Origin: Rhodococcus oxybenzonivorans
GTDB taxonomy: Bacteria > Actinomycetota > Actinomycetes > Mycobacteriales > Mycobacteriaceae
Length of the DNA: 64,000 nucleotides
Direction: 5' to 3'
NCBI RefSeq assembly: GCF_003130705.1
Contig: NZ_CP021354.1
Span: 4,588,001 to 4,652,000, forward strand
Part shown: one piece after another, positions 35,581 to 44,984 of the stretch
Layout: each line of letters starts with the position of its first letter
How positions within the stretch are numbered: position 1 is the stretch's first letter
Position numbers and translations under genes: made by a program
The notes under the pieces: model-generated
Databases searched by the model: none
Seen by the model: the letters and a program-made list of their open reading frames with translations, nothing else
Told to the model about the DNA's origin: nothing

Positions 35581-36414
35581 TCACGCCAACTCGGCTGCCC
35601 AACCGGCGAAGCTCTGCCACCCCACCTCGGGGTAGAGCCGGCGCAGTTCGCCGATGTTCGCGTCGTACCCGGTGTCGGTAAGGAAGCGGAACATCGCGCG
35701 CATGTCCGGCGATGCGATGGCGTCCGCGTCGGACGCATGGGCATGAACCGGCGTGCCCAGTACCTCGCTGAGCACCTCGGCCATCCGACGTGGCGTCGGA
35801 TCGTCCGACGCCAGGTCGATTCGTGTCCGGGCAAAGCGGTCCGGATCGTCGAACACGAGGGCGACGAACCGACCGAGGTCCCGGCGCGACAACTGCTGCA
35901 GCGGGGTGTCGACCGGCAGAGGCAGATCGAGCCGGCCTCGGCGGATGCCGTCGAGGCCACCGAGCAGGTTGTCATAGAAATAGGTCGGCCCGACGATCGT
36001 GTACGAGACCGAGGAGTCTCGCAGCAACGACTCGGTCGCAGCCTTCGTATCGAAATGTGGGACCTCGGTGCTCTTGTCCGCGTCGGCCACCGAAGAAAAC
36101 ACCACGTGGGGAACACCGGAGTCAGTGAACGCGCCGACAAGCGCTGCACCCTGAGCGATCTCCGCCTCCGGGCCGTCCTCGAAAGGCGTTGTCATGGCGA
36201 ACACGCCCGCGCACCCCTCGACGGCAGACGCGATCGCCGCCTGATCGGTGATATCAGCCACGGCAATGTCGACGCCTCGCAGGCGCAACGCGTCTGAGCG
36301 CGAAGAGCTTCGACGGACAAGCGCTCGCACCTCGCGTCCTCGTTCGAGGAGCGCGTCGACGACGGCGCCTCCTTGACCACCCGTTGCTCCGACGACTGCG
36401 TACGGCTCATTCAT
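35581..36414 (-). CDS. NmrA-like NAD(P)-binding protein
   Basis: This 277-residue atypical SDR of the NmrA/HSCARG group has the glycine motif VVGATGGQGGAVVDALLERG and no Tyr-x-x-x-Lys pair. Members act as redox sensors or as reductases/quinone oxidoreductases. The ATG at 36414 is taken; a GTG two codons earlier is better spaced from AGGAGAGG and may be the true start. The open frame continues further upstream without support. Confidence 0.83.
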   Translation of the reverse strand: MNEPYAVVGATGGQGGAVVDALLERGREVRALVRRSSSRSDALRLRGVDIAVADITDQAAIASAVEGCAGVFAMTTPFEDGPEAEIAQGAALVGAFTDSGVPHVVFSSVADADKSTEVPHFDTKAATESLLRDSSVSYTIVGPTYFYDNLLGGLDGIRRGRLDLPLPVDTPLQQLSRRDLGRFVALVFDDPDRFARTRIDLASDDPTPRRMAEVLSEVLGTPVHAHASDADAIASPDMRAMFRFLTDTGYDANIGELRRLYPEVGWQSFAGWAAELA

Positions 36415-36723
36415 GGGCACAAGACCTCTCCTTCTCGACCGCGCCAGCCTACTCGCAGGCTCCGGCCGCTCACCGTGACGTCTGCCCTGGTCGGTGCGAC
36501 GATGGTTGTGATCCGGTCCAGGTTGAAAGCACGCGACCTGCCTGGCTGTGTGCGGTAGGCGCGCGCCAAATGCCGATCCACGAGTTGCCCTCCGTGTACA
36601 TAGGTTTCGTGCGCATCCGAGTGCGCCGCGTGACCGTCGTTTGACGGGTATTCGGTTTCGACTTAAGGTCACACTTTCGCGCCATCCGGGGCGAGTGTCG
36701 TATCAGGTGGGCAGGGTGTTGCA
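36415..36723. other. Divergent control region between NmrA-like and PucR genes
   Basis: About 300 bases without a coding frame I can support. It must hold promoters for both directions. I saw no copy of the region 1 palindrome and no obvious inverted repeat. Confidence 0.45.
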
Positions 36724-38427
36724 GTGACGACGAGGGATGTCGGTGGTTCTGCTCCCGGGTTCCGCGCAGCCGCCGACACCGGCGACGGGCCTGGTCCTGG
36801 CGTTGCGCCGCAACCGTTCGCCCAGGTGCTGATGTCGGATCTCCTCGTCTCCCCGACCCTGGTCGCCGGCGCGACCGGCACCTCGCGTGAGGTGTCGAAC
36901 GTCGCCGTGATGGCGGTGCCGGACATCGGACCGTGGCTCCGGACCGGACAGCTGCTGCTCACCACGTCGGCGGTTCTCGGCCGGCTGGTCGAGCCGATCG
37001 ACGCGTTTCTTGCGCGGCTCGACAGGCGGGGCGTCTCCGGGCTCGCCGTCCGTCTCGACGACCCCGCCGCGGCGCTGCCGGCCGAGATGTCCCATGCTGC
37101 CGACGAACTCGGGCTTCCCGTCGTCGTGGTCGCGGACCTGTACTCGCAGGCACACCCGCTGGCGGGTGCGCTCGCGGAGTTGTCGGCCCGGCAGGTCGAC
37201 GCCGTGTTCGAGGCCGACCGGTTGCGGAAAGTGCTCGTGGACGTCGTGATGGCAGGCGGTGGATTCACCGAACTCGCCGTCGCCGTCCACGGTGAACTGG
37301 GCGGGGCCGTGCTGATCACGACACCCGACGGACGTCAGTTGTGCCGGGCCGGCGACGAGTCCGAGCTGAACCGGCTGGCGTCGAGTGCCGCGCTCGACTC
37401 CACCGGCCGGGTCCGCACCGATTCGACCGAGGGCGGGCTCGGCCTGCACCGGCTGGGCGACGAGTTCCTCGCCGTCTCAGCGATTTCGGCCAACGGCATC
37501 GACCACGGGCGGCTGGTGCACTTCAGCACCGGGCACACGCTGCGCAGCGAAGACATGTATCTCGTCGAGCAGGCGGCGGCGGTGTGCGCTCTGGTCGTCG
37601 CCCGCGAACTCGTCGTGTCCTCGGTGGAGGAGAAGCACCGCGCGAACTTCGTGCGGGACCTGCTGCTCGGCCGCGGCGGCGAACACGAGCACGTCGCCGC
37701 GCATGCCAAGACGTTCGGCTGGGACCTGGACCGTCCCGTGGTCGTCGTGGTGATCGAACCCGATCCGGTCGGCGAGGACGAGCCGTCGATGCCCACCCGG
37801 ATGCCGCTCGTCGAGCGGCAGGCGCGGGCATTCACGAGTGCCGTCGCGGGCCGGGACACGGGCGCCGCCGTCACCGCACTGGCGACGGAGACGGTGATCC
37901 TGATGGGTGTCGGCACCGACACGCTGAATCTGGTCAACGAACTGGTCGCGTACGTGCGCGGCGACGGCGGCGGCGGGCGCATGCCCTTCGGGGTGGGGGT
38001 GTCCCGGCCGACGGACTCGGTGGACGGCATCCCGGCCCTCTACGGTCAGGCCCGGACCGCGCTGAAGGTGGGACGGCAGATCACCGGCGCCTGGGCCGTG
38101 ACGCATTTCGACGACCTCGGCGTCTACCGGCTGCTGAGCCTCGTCGAGGACGACCGGGAGCTCGAGTCGTTCGCCTCCGAGACCCTCCGCGAACTGACCG
38201 CCGACACACCCGAGGCGCAGGACATGCGCCGCACCCTCGAGGTGTTGCTCGCCACCAACATCAACATCGCCGAAACCGCACGTCAACTCCACTTTCACTA
38301 CAACACCCTGCGGTACCGGGTGGTGAAGCTGGAGAAGATGCTGGGGTCGTTCACCGATCACCCCGAATTGCGCCTCGACCTGTCGCTCGCCCTCAAGATC
38401 ATGGCGATGCGCGGCATCAATTCCTAA
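36724..38427 (+). CDS. PucR-family transcriptional regulator
   Basis: This 567-residue protein has the N-terminal PucR domain (VLMSDLLVSPTLVAGATGTS, then DIGPWLRTGQLLLTTS) and a GAF/GGDEF-like middle. The C-terminal PucR helix-turn-helix (INIAETARQLHFHYNTLRYR) follows. PucR proteins activate purine, allantoin or other nitrogen-compound pathways when the inducer is present. It lies directly before the permease and hydroxylase genes in the same direction and is their likely regulator. The GTG start has only a weak ribosome-binding site. Confidence 0.92.
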   Translation: MTTRDVGGSAPGFRAAADTGDGPGPGVAPQPFAQVLMSDLLVSPTLVAGATGTSREVSNVAVMAVPDIGPWLRTGQLLLTTSAVLGRLVEPIDAFLARLDRRGVSGLAVRLDDPAAALPAEMSHAADELGLPVVVVADLYSQAHPLAGALAELSARQVDAVFEADRLRKVLVDVVMAGGGFTELAVAVHGELGGAVLITTPDGRQLCRAGDESELNRLASSAALDSTGRVRTDSTEGGLGLHRLGDEFLAVSAISANGIDHGRLVHFSTGHTLRSEDMYLVEQAAAVCALVVARELVVSSVEEKHRANFVRDLLLGRGGEHEHVAAHAKTFGWDLDRPVVVVVIEPDPVGEDEPSMPTRMPLVERQARAFTSAVAGRDTGAAVTALATETVILMGVGTDTLNLVNELVAYVRGDGGGGRMPFGVGVSRPTDSVDGIPALYGQARTALKVGRQITGAWAVTHFDDLGVYRLLSLVEDDRELESFASETLRELTADTPEAQDMRRTLEVLLATNINIAETARQLHFHYNTLRYRVVKLEKMLGSFTDHPELRLDLSLALKIMAMRGINS

Positions 38428-38592
38428 AGTTGCCAATTTCGCCGGACACGCACTGGCAGATTCTTCTCACGCCGGGTGGCTGACGCTGTAATAACGTTTC
38501 TCTCCTATCGAGGTGCAACTGTGACATGCGGCACATCATCGAAGCTGGCCGCCCGGCACCCCTGCACCGCCACCTGTCTGAAAGGTCCCCCT

Positions 38593-40020
38593 ATGCCTAT
38601 CTGGACACTGCACGGAGATGGCAAGACCATCGCGCCCGGGGAGGTCGTCGCCCCGAGCGAACGGCTCAGCTGGGGTCGCACGATCGGGCTCGGCGGGCAG
38701 CACGTGGTCTCGATGTTCGGGGCCACGTTCGTCTTCCCGATCATCATGGGTCTCAATCCGCAACTGGCCGTGATGTTGTCGGGTTTCTGCACCCTCTTCT
38801 TCCTGCTGGTCGTCAAGGGCCGGATTCCCAGCTACCTGGGGACGTCGGCCGCGTTCGTCGGCGGCATCGCCGCCATCCGCGCCCAGGGCGGCACCTCCGC
38901 GCAGGTGACCGGGGCGATCCTGGTGTCGGGTCTCGTGCTCGCCGGGATCGGCGTGCTGATCCACTTCCTCGGCGGCGGGGTGGTGTTCAAGATCCTGCCG
39001 CCCGTGGTCACCGGTGCCGTCGTCATGCTGATCGGGTTCAACCTGGCCCCGGTCGTGGCCGGAACGTACTGGCCGCAGGACCAGTGGGTCGCGCTGACGG
39101 TGATGGTCGTGCTGGTGGTGGCGAGCGTCGCGCTCCGCGGATTCCTCGGGCGGGTCGCCATCTTCCTGACGCTGCTCTTCGGATACGTGCTGTCGTGGGT
39201 GCTGGACCTGACGACCGGCATGATCACGTCGTACGACCCGGTGGCCGGCGGGGTCACTGAGCACTTCCGCGTCAACTGGGACGGCGTCTCCTCGGCGTCG
39301 TGGATCGGACTTCCGCCGTTCTCCGACGAGGCGAACGGCATCGTGGGCATTCACGCGCCGTCGTTCAGTCTCACGTTCATCGTCCTCGTGATGCCCGGTG
39401 TGATCGCCCTGATCGCGGAGAACGCCGGACACGTCAAGGCCGTCGCCGAGATCACCAAGACCGACCTCGATCCGATGATGGGACGCGCCCTGATCGGCGA
39501 CGGCCTGGCCACCACCATCGCGACCAGCGTCGGCGGATCCCCCACGACGACGTACGCCGAGAACATCGGCGTCATGGCCGCGACGAAGGTGTACTCGACG
39601 GCCGCGTACGCCGCGGCAGGCGTCATCGCGATGCTGCTGGGTTTCTCCCCCAAGTTCGGTGCCGTCATCTCCGCGACCCCGGGTGGGGTGCTCGGCGGAA
39701 TCACGGTGGTGCTCTACGGGATCATCGGCCTGCTCGGCGCGAAGATCTGGAAGGAGAACGGCGTCGACTTCGGCAACCCGCTCAACCTGATGCCCATCGC
39801 CGCCGGCCTGATCATCGCGATCGGTGACACCGAGCTGACGTTCACGGACAGTTTCTCCCTCAGCGGCATCGCGCTCGGCACCATCGTGGTGATCGGGATG
39901 TACCACCTGTGCCGCGTCATCGCCCCGAAGGACGCCGACGACGCGGGGGCCGGCGGTCATACCCCGCAGCCCACCGCGGACGACGGAACGGCCCCGGATC
40001 GGGTCGGTCAGCTCACGTGA
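38593..40020 (+). CDS. Nucleobase:cation symporter-2 family permease (UraA/RutG-like)
   Basis: This 475-residue membrane protein has about 12-14 helices. Its substrate-site motif TTTYAENIGVMAATKVYST is of the UraA/RutG (pyrimidine) kind rather than the Q-N-x-G-x-x-x-x-T-R-G purine kind. LLGFSPKFGAVI follows, as in RutG. It probably imports a pyrimidine-like or related heterocycle with protons. The ATG at 38593 has AAAGG upstream; the frame runs 39 codons further without a better start. It sits between PucR and the hydroxylase genes. Confidence 0.9.
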   Translation: MPIWTLHGDGKTIAPGEVVAPSERLSWGRTIGLGGQHVVSMFGATFVFPIIMGLNPQLAVMLSGFCTLFFLLVVKGRIPSYLGTSAAFVGGIAAIRAQGGTSAQVTGAILVSGLVLAGIGVLIHFLGGGVVFKILPPVVTGAVVMLIGFNLAPVVAGTYWPQDQWVALTVMVVLVVASVALRGFLGRVAIFLTLLFGYVLSWVLDLTTGMITSYDPVAGGVTEHFRVNWDGVSSASWIGLPPFSDEANGIVGIHAPSFSLTFIVLVMPGVIALIAENAGHVKAVAEITKTDLDPMMGRALIGDGLATTIATSVGGSPTTTYAENIGVMAATKVYSTAAYAAAGVIAMLLGFSPKFGAVISATPGGVLGGITVVLYGIIGLLGAKIWKENGVDFGNPLNLMPIAAGLIIAIGDTELTFTDSFSLSGIALGTIVVIGMYHLCRVIAPKDADDAGAGGHTPQPTADDGTAPDRVGQLT

Positions 40021-40096
40021 TCTGCCATCGGGGGGACGTGAGTTTTGTCACTTGTTCACGAAACGTCGAGCGTACGATGCGGGCAGGATCTGAGGA

Positions 40097-41008
40097 ATGA
40101 AACCGTCGCCACTGACTTATCACCGACCTCGGTCGATCGACGAGGCCTGTCAGATCCTCGCGGACGTGGCTCACGAGGGAAAAGTGCTCGCGGGCGGGCA
40201 GTCGCTGATCCCGCTGCTCTCGATGCGGCTGGCCGCGCCGGCGCACCTCGTCGACATCGGATCGATCCCCCGGCTGGACGCGGTGTCGTCGTCACGCGAG
40301 CTCGGTGTCACGTTCGACGCACTGACCACCCATTCGGTGCTCGAAGCGGACCGCGGCGCCGCCCAGGTGCAGCCGCTGATCGGCCGCGGGCTGCGTCTCG
40401 TCGCACACCCGACCATCCGCAACCGCGGCACGACGGTCGGCTCGATCGTCCACGCCGACCCGTCCGCCGAGATGCCTGCCGTGCTGGCGCTGCTCGGCGG
40501 CTCGGTCACCGTGCGTTCGGTGCGCGGGGTCCGGGAGATCCGCTCGACCGACCTGTTCGCCGGGCCGCTCGAGACGACGCTCGAGGCGGACGAGATCGCC
40601 ACGAGCGTCACCGTCCCGGCCGCCGATCCCGGTGTCGGGACGGCGATCGACGAGATCGCCCGCAGACACGGCGACTACGCGCTCGTCGGGGTCGCGGCAC
40701 AGGTGCGGGTCGAAGGCGGTGCGGTCGCGGAGGCCCGGATGACGTACGTGTCGGCCGGCGAGCTCGGTGAGGTCGTCGACTATACGGACGTGCTGCGGGG
40801 TGCGTCCGCGACGGACGACCGGGACCCGTTGTGGCGGAATCTGTCCGAGTTCGCGCGGGAGCGGATCGACACCGAGCCCGACATCCACGCCACGGCGCGG
40901 TACCGGTCGCAGCTGGTGGCGGCGCTGACCGCCCGGGTCGGATTCGCGGCCGCGCAGGATGCAGTACTCGACGGTGCCGCCGTGCACGCGTCGGCGGGAG
41001 GAAGGTGA
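40097..41008 (+). CDS. FAD-binding medium subunit of a molybdenum hydroxylase (CoxM-like)
   Basis: This 303-residue protein has both FAD motifs of the family: AGGQSLIPLLSMRLAAPAHL and TIRNRGTTVGSIVHADPSAE. It passes electrons from the 2Fe-2S subunit to the final acceptor. The next gene follows by a couple of bases, completing the medium-small-large order typical of CoxMSL-type operons. Confidence 0.92.
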   Translation: MKPSPLTYHRPRSIDEACQILADVAHEGKVLAGGQSLIPLLSMRLAAPAHLVDIGSIPRLDAVSSSRELGVTFDALTTHSVLEADRGAAQVQPLIGRGLRLVAHPTIRNRGTTVGSIVHADPSAEMPAVLALLGGSVTVRSVRGVREIRSTDLFAGPLETTLEADEIATSVTVPAADPGVGTAIDEIARRHGDYALVGVAAQVRVEGGAVAEARMTYVSAGELGEVVDYTDVLRGASATDDRDPLWRNLSEFARERIDTEPDIHATARYRSQLVAALTARVGFAAAQDAVLDGAAVHASAGGR

Positions 41009-41010
41009 CC

Positions 41011-41655
41011 ATGGCAAAGGCAACTCACAGCATCGACGAACAACTCGCCGAACTGCAGGAGGAAACGGGCGAACAGCACCTCGCGGTGACGTTCACGCTC
41101 AATGCGGTGACGCAGACGGTAGTGCTGCCGTCGCGCACCCTCGCGTCCGACGCGATCCGGCACCATCTGCGCCAGACGGGGACACACGTCGGCTGCGAGC
41201 ACGGGGTCTGCGGCGCATGCACCGTGCTGCTCGACGGCAAGCCAGTGCGGTCGTGCCTGGTGCTCGCGGCGAGCCTCGAGGGCCGGGAGGTCACCACCGT
41301 CGAGGGTCTCGTCGAACCCGACGGCACCCTGCATCCGGTGCAGCAGGCGTTCATCGACTGCCACGGTCTGCAGTGCGGATTCTGCACTCCCGGCTTCGTG
41401 ACCACCATCGCCGCGTTCCTCGAGGAGAACGATTCGCCCACCCGCGAGGAGGCCACCGACGCGATCGCGGGCAACCTCTGCCGGTGCACCGGATACCAGA
41501 ACATCAGGGCGGCCGTGCTGCGTGCCGCGGAGATCAAGCGCGAGCGTTCGGGCGAGTTCCCGCTCGGCGAGGACGACGAGTCGTCGCGGGCCTCACTCGA
41601 TCCGAAGGTCCGCGGCACGACAAACCCGGTCGGTGGAAGGGCAGGGCGAGCATGA
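41011..41655 (+). CDS. 2Fe-2S small subunit of a molybdenum hydroxylase (CoxS-like)
   Basis: This 214-residue protein carries two 2Fe-2S clusters: a plant-type set in HVGCEHGVCGACTVLLDG and the helical set in CGFCTPGFV with GNLCRCTGYQNI. It wires the molybdenum site to FAD. It has about 40 extra C-terminal residues, polar and probably flexible, compared with the usual 160-170. The ATG at 41011 follows GGAGG at nine bases; a GTG two codons earlier is less well spaced. Confidence 0.93.
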   Translation: MAKATHSIDEQLAELQEETGEQHLAVTFTLNAVTQTVVLPSRTLASDAIRHHLRQTGTHVGCEHGVCGACTVLLDGKPVRSCLVLAASLEGREVTTVEGLVEPDGTLHPVQQAFIDCHGLQCGFCTPGFVTTIAAFLEENDSPTREEATDAIAGNLCRCTGYQNIRAAVLRAAEIKRERSGEFPLGEDDESSRASLDPKVRGTTNPVGGRAGRA

Positions 41656-44150
41656 GCGTCACGAAACCCCGCACCGAGCCCGCGTCCACCACGGGTGCCG
41701 ACGCGCCCGCCGCGTCGGAGAAGTTGTTCGGCAAGCCGATTCCCCGCACGGAGGACGCCCGGCTCCTGTCCGGCAACGGCCGCTACCTCGACGATCTGGG
41801 TCACAACGCGCTCATCGCCGCGTTCGTCCGGTCACCGCACGCGCATGCCCGCATCACGGGGATCGACATCGATGCCGCGCTCGATCTGCCCGGTGTGCAC
41901 GCGATCTACACGTACGACGACCTCGTGGACGATTCCCCGGAGATGGCGGAGAACCTCCCCCTCCTCATCCCGCATCCGGCGATCACCGCCCCACGCAACG
42001 GGTATCCGCTCGCGAAGGACGAGGTGAACCACGTCGGCGAGGCGATCGCGATGGTGGTCGCCGACAACCGGTACATCGCCGAGGACGCGTGCGCCAAGAT
42101 CGACGTCACGTACGAGATGCTCCCACCGGTCGTGGGCATCGACGTGGCGCGGCAGGCGGGCAACGCGGTGCACGCGGACGTCCCCGACAACGTCGCGGCG
42201 CACCTGCAGCACGGATTCGGCGACGTGGATGCGGAACTCGCGAACGCACCGCACCGGCTGACCCTGAACCTCGAGATCGAGCGGTCGGCGTCGATGCCGA
42301 TGGAGGGCAAGGGCGTCTACGCGCGCTGGGACACCGACGAGCAGGCGCTCACGTTCTGGACGTCCACGCAGACGTCGACGTCGGCCCGTGCCGCGATCGC
42401 GGCACGACTGAAGATGGCACACAACAAGGTCCACTGCATCGCCCCCGACGTCGGCGGCGGTTTCGGCGTCAAGATCGTCCACCCGTGGCCGGAGGAGGTC
42501 ATGGTCACCTGGGCCGCGCGACGGCTCGGGACGGCGGGGATCTCGAGCGAGGTCAAATGGGTCGAGGACCGCCGCGAGCACTTCGTGTCGAGCGCGCACG
42601 AGCGCGGCCAGATCCAGGAAGTGACGGTCGGATTCGACGACGACGGCACACTCCTCGCGTTCGACTTCACGTTCTGGCACGACAACGGCGCCTACCTGCC
42701 GTACGGGATCATCGTCATGCTGAACACGTCGACGCAGGTGCTGGGGCCGTACAAGCCGAAATCGTTCCGGGTGGACGCGTACTCGCTCTACACGAACACG
42801 GTCATCGTCACGCCCTACCGCGGCGCCGGCCGACCGCAGGCCGTGTTCGCGATGGAACGGGCGATGGACGCGATCGCGAAGTATCTCGGCAAGGACGTCA
42901 TCGAGGTCCGCGAGCACAACTTCATCCGTCCCGAGGAAATGCCGTACGACTTCCACCTCACGTTCCAGGACGGCCGCCCGCTGATCTACGACACCGGCAA
43001 CTACCAGGCCGGGATCGACAAGCTCAAGACACTCATCGACTGGGACGGGTTCGCCGAGTACAAGAAGCAGGCGAAGGCCGAAGGCCGGACCGTGGGCATC
43101 GGGATCGGCGCCTACGTGGAAGGCACCGGACCCGGCCCCTACGAGGGTGCGCACGTCCTCGTCGAGACGTCCGGGAAGGTCAAGGCCGCAACGGGTCTGA
43201 CCACCCAGGGGCAGGGCCACCAGACGGCGTTCGCGCAGATCGTCGCGGACGACCTCGGCGTGCCGGTCACCGACGTGGAGATCGTCACCGGCGACACCCG
43301 TCGATTCGGCTACGCCGTCGGCACGTTCGCGTCCCGCGGCGCCGTGATGTCCGGATCGGCGTTCCACGTGGCGGCGCAGATGGTGGCCGAGAAGGCCCGC
43401 ACGATCGCCGGTGAGGCGCTGAACCTCGATCCCGCCGAACTGGAACTGCGCGGTGGGCACGTGTGCAAGATCGGCACGCTGCCCGGCGCCGAGGGCACGT
43501 CCATCTCGCTGGGGGTGGTCGCGGTGCTGTCGAATCCGCTGCGCTACGCGTTCGACGACGCGTCGAGGCAGGCCACCGGATTCGCGAAAGCCGACACGGA
43601 CATGACGATTCCGCCGGTTCGGGAGGGCGAGCAACCCGGGCTGGAGGCCACCGGCTACTACTCGCCCCCGACGTCGACCTTCGCGTCCGGTGTGCACGCG
43701 GCGATCGTCGAAACCGATCCGGTGACGGCGGAGATCCACGTGCGGCGGTACGCCGTGATCCACGACTGCGGCAACGTCATCAACCCGCGGATCGTCGAGG
43801 GCCAGGTCATGGGCGCCGTCGCGCAGGGTGTCGGTGGCGCGCTCTACGAGAGGATCGTCTACGACGAGCACGGCCAGATGCTCAACGCGTCGTACATGGA
43901 TTTCCTGATGCCGTTCGTCACCGAGATGCCCGACTCGCTCGAGATGGACCACACCGTCACCCCCTCCGGTCTCAATCCCCTCGGGATGAAGGGCGCAGGC
44001 GAGGCGGGCGTGATCCCGACGTCCGCCGTCATCGCGGCAGCGATCGAGGACGCGGAAGGCATCCCGATCACCTCCATGCCGATATCCCCTTCCGAGTTGT
44101 TCGAGCTTCGCCTCGCACACGCGTCGTCACAGAGCAAGGAGAACGAATGA
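41652..44150 (+). CDS. Molybdopterin-binding large subunit of a molybdenum hydroxylase
   Basis: This 832-residue subunit has the xanthine-dehydrogenase-type fold. VGGGFGVK contacts the cofactor, PYRGAGRPQ (Y389-R394) forms the active-site loop, and E784 in KGAGEAGVIP is the catalytic base. The loop is the form II type; the cysteine of true CO dehydrogenase (A-Y-x-C-S-F-R) is absent, so it should hydroxylate an organic substrate. Its start overlaps the small-subunit stop (ATGA). Context points to a nitrogen heterocycle. Confidence 0.93.
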   Translation: MSVTKPRTEPASTTGADAPAASEKLFGKPIPRTEDARLLSGNGRYLDDLGHNALIAAFVRSPHAHARITGIDIDAALDLPGVHAIYTYDDLVDDSPEMAENLPLLIPHPAITAPRNGYPLAKDEVNHVGEAIAMVVADNRYIAEDACAKIDVTYEMLPPVVGIDVARQAGNAVHADVPDNVAAHLQHGFGDVDAELANAPHRLTLNLEIERSASMPMEGKGVYARWDTDEQALTFWTSTQTSTSARAAIAARLKMAHNKVHCIAPDVGGGFGVKIVHPWPEEVMVTWAARRLGTAGISSEVKWVEDRREHFVSSAHERGQIQEVTVGFDDDGTLLAFDFTFWHDNGAYLPYGIIVMLNTSTQVLGPYKPKSFRVDAYSLYTNTVIVTPYRGAGRPQAVFAMERAMDAIAKYLGKDVIEVREHNFIRPEEMPYDFHLTFQDGRPLIYDTGNYQAGIDKLKTLIDWDGFAEYKKQAKAEGRTVGIGIGAYVEGTGPGPYEGAHVLVETSGKVKAATGLTTQGQGHQTAFAQIVADDLGVPVTDVEIVTGDTRRFGYAVGTFASRGAVMSGSAFHVAAQMVAEKARTIAGEALNLDPAELELRGGHVCKIGTLPGAEGTSISLGVVAVLSNPLRYAFDDASRQATGFAKADTDMTIPPVREGEQPGLEATGYYSPPTSTFASGVHAAIVETDPVTAEIHVRRYAVIHDCGNVINPRIVEGQVMGAVAQGVGGALYERIVYDEHGQMLNASYMDFLMPFVTEMPDSLEMDHTVTPSGLNPLGMKGAGEAGVIPTSAVIAAAIEDAEGIPITSMPISPSELFELRLAHASSQSKENE

Positions 44151-44803
44151 GAATCGCCGGCACCGCCCTACTGACGGCCCCACCGGAGGCCGTGTATGAC
44201 AACCTGCAGGACGGACGGGTCCTCGCGGCGACTATCCCGGGGGTGCAATCCCTCGAGCAGCTCAGCGACAACCATTACAAGCTGTCCATCACCGCGGGCG
44301 TCGCGTCCATCAAGGGCACCTATGACGGCGAAGTGATTCTGTCGCAGCAGAATCGGCCCGAGTCGTTCGTGATGACGGCATCGGGTGCCGGTGCTCCCGG
44401 CACCGTCAAGGCCGACGTGACGGTGCGGCTCGAGGAACGCGACGGCGGCACCCTGCTCAGTTACGACGCGGACGCCGTCGTCGGCGGCATGGTCGGCGGT
44501 GTCGGGCAGCGGATGATCACCGGTGTCGCGAAGAAGATGGCCGGAGTGTTCTTCAAAGGCATCGACGGTGTGATCGCCAACGGCATCCCGGCTGCCGAGG
44601 TCGCCGCGGTGGCCGCCGAGGTTCCGGCGGTCGCCGGCGTCGCGGAGGCGGTCCCGGTTCCCGCGGCAGCCGCCGCAGGGGTGCGGGTATCCGAGGGCAC
44701 CTCGACGACAACCGTTCTCGCGTCGGCTGCACTCGGTGCGGGCATCGCCCTCGCCGGTGTACTCGTCGGCGGCATCCTCGTGCGGGGCGCCTGCTCGAAG
44801 TAA
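44147..44803 (+). CDS. CoxG-like SRPBCC protein
   Basis: This 218-residue protein has an N-terminal SRPBCC/START-like domain (TALLTAPPEAVYDNLQDGRV, then KADVTVRLEERDGGTLLSYD). A low-complexity alanine/valine/proline linker and one C-terminal membrane helix (VLASAALGAGIALAGVLVGG) follow. CoxG proteins anchor carbon monoxide dehydrogenase and related hydroxylases to the membrane. The ATG overlaps the large-subunit stop (ATGA). It is probably the membrane tether for the hydroxylase, linking it to the respiratory chain. Confidence 0.88.
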   Translation: MRIAGTALLTAPPEAVYDNLQDGRVLAATIPGVQSLEQLSDNHYKLSITAGVASIKGTYDGEVILSQQNRPESFVMTASGAGAPGTVKADVTVRLEERDGGTLLSYDADAVVGGMVGGVGQRMITGVAKKMAGVFFKGIDGVIANGIPAAEVAAVAAEVPAVAGVAEAVPVPAAAAAGVRVSEGTSTTTVLASAALGAGIALAGVLVGGILVRGACSK

Positions 44804-44822
44804 CGCCGCCACAACTCGTCAC

Positions 44823-44856
44823 ACAGCACCCCGAACCGTCCGGTTCGGGGTGCTGT
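44823..44856 (+). terminator. Hairpin terminator after the hydroxylase operon
   Basis: A perfect 15-bp stem (ACAGCACCCCGAACC and GGTTCGGGGTGCTGT) with loop GTCC follows the CoxG-like gene. It marks the end of the hydroxylase operon and implies a separate promoter for hyuA. Confidence 0.85.
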
Positions 44857-44984
44857 CGTCTGTCCGGGGTCCTCCGGTCGCGGCAACGCCGAACGAGGAC
44901 CGGTGAGTTCGGCGATATGTGACAAAGAAACCGGACGTCCGAAGCGGTGCAATTGCGGTACGCGAGACGAGCCCAGGAGGAATC

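Noticed and set aside
38536..39960. Long minus-strand open frame (474 codons)
   Set aside because: Antisense shadow of the permease gene, full of D, H, R and E in low-complexity runs, with no recognisable motif.
41832..44120. Long minus-strand open frame (762 codons)
   Set aside because: It is the antisense of the molybdenum large subunit. Such frames arise from GC-rich third positions; composition is arginine/histidine-rich and no domain is visible.
41652..44150. Large subunit as a true carbon monoxide dehydrogenase
   Set aside because: The active-site loop reads PYRGAGR and lacks the cysteine of the form I A-Y-x-C-S-F-R motif; the HyuAB, permease and PucR context also points to an organic substrate.
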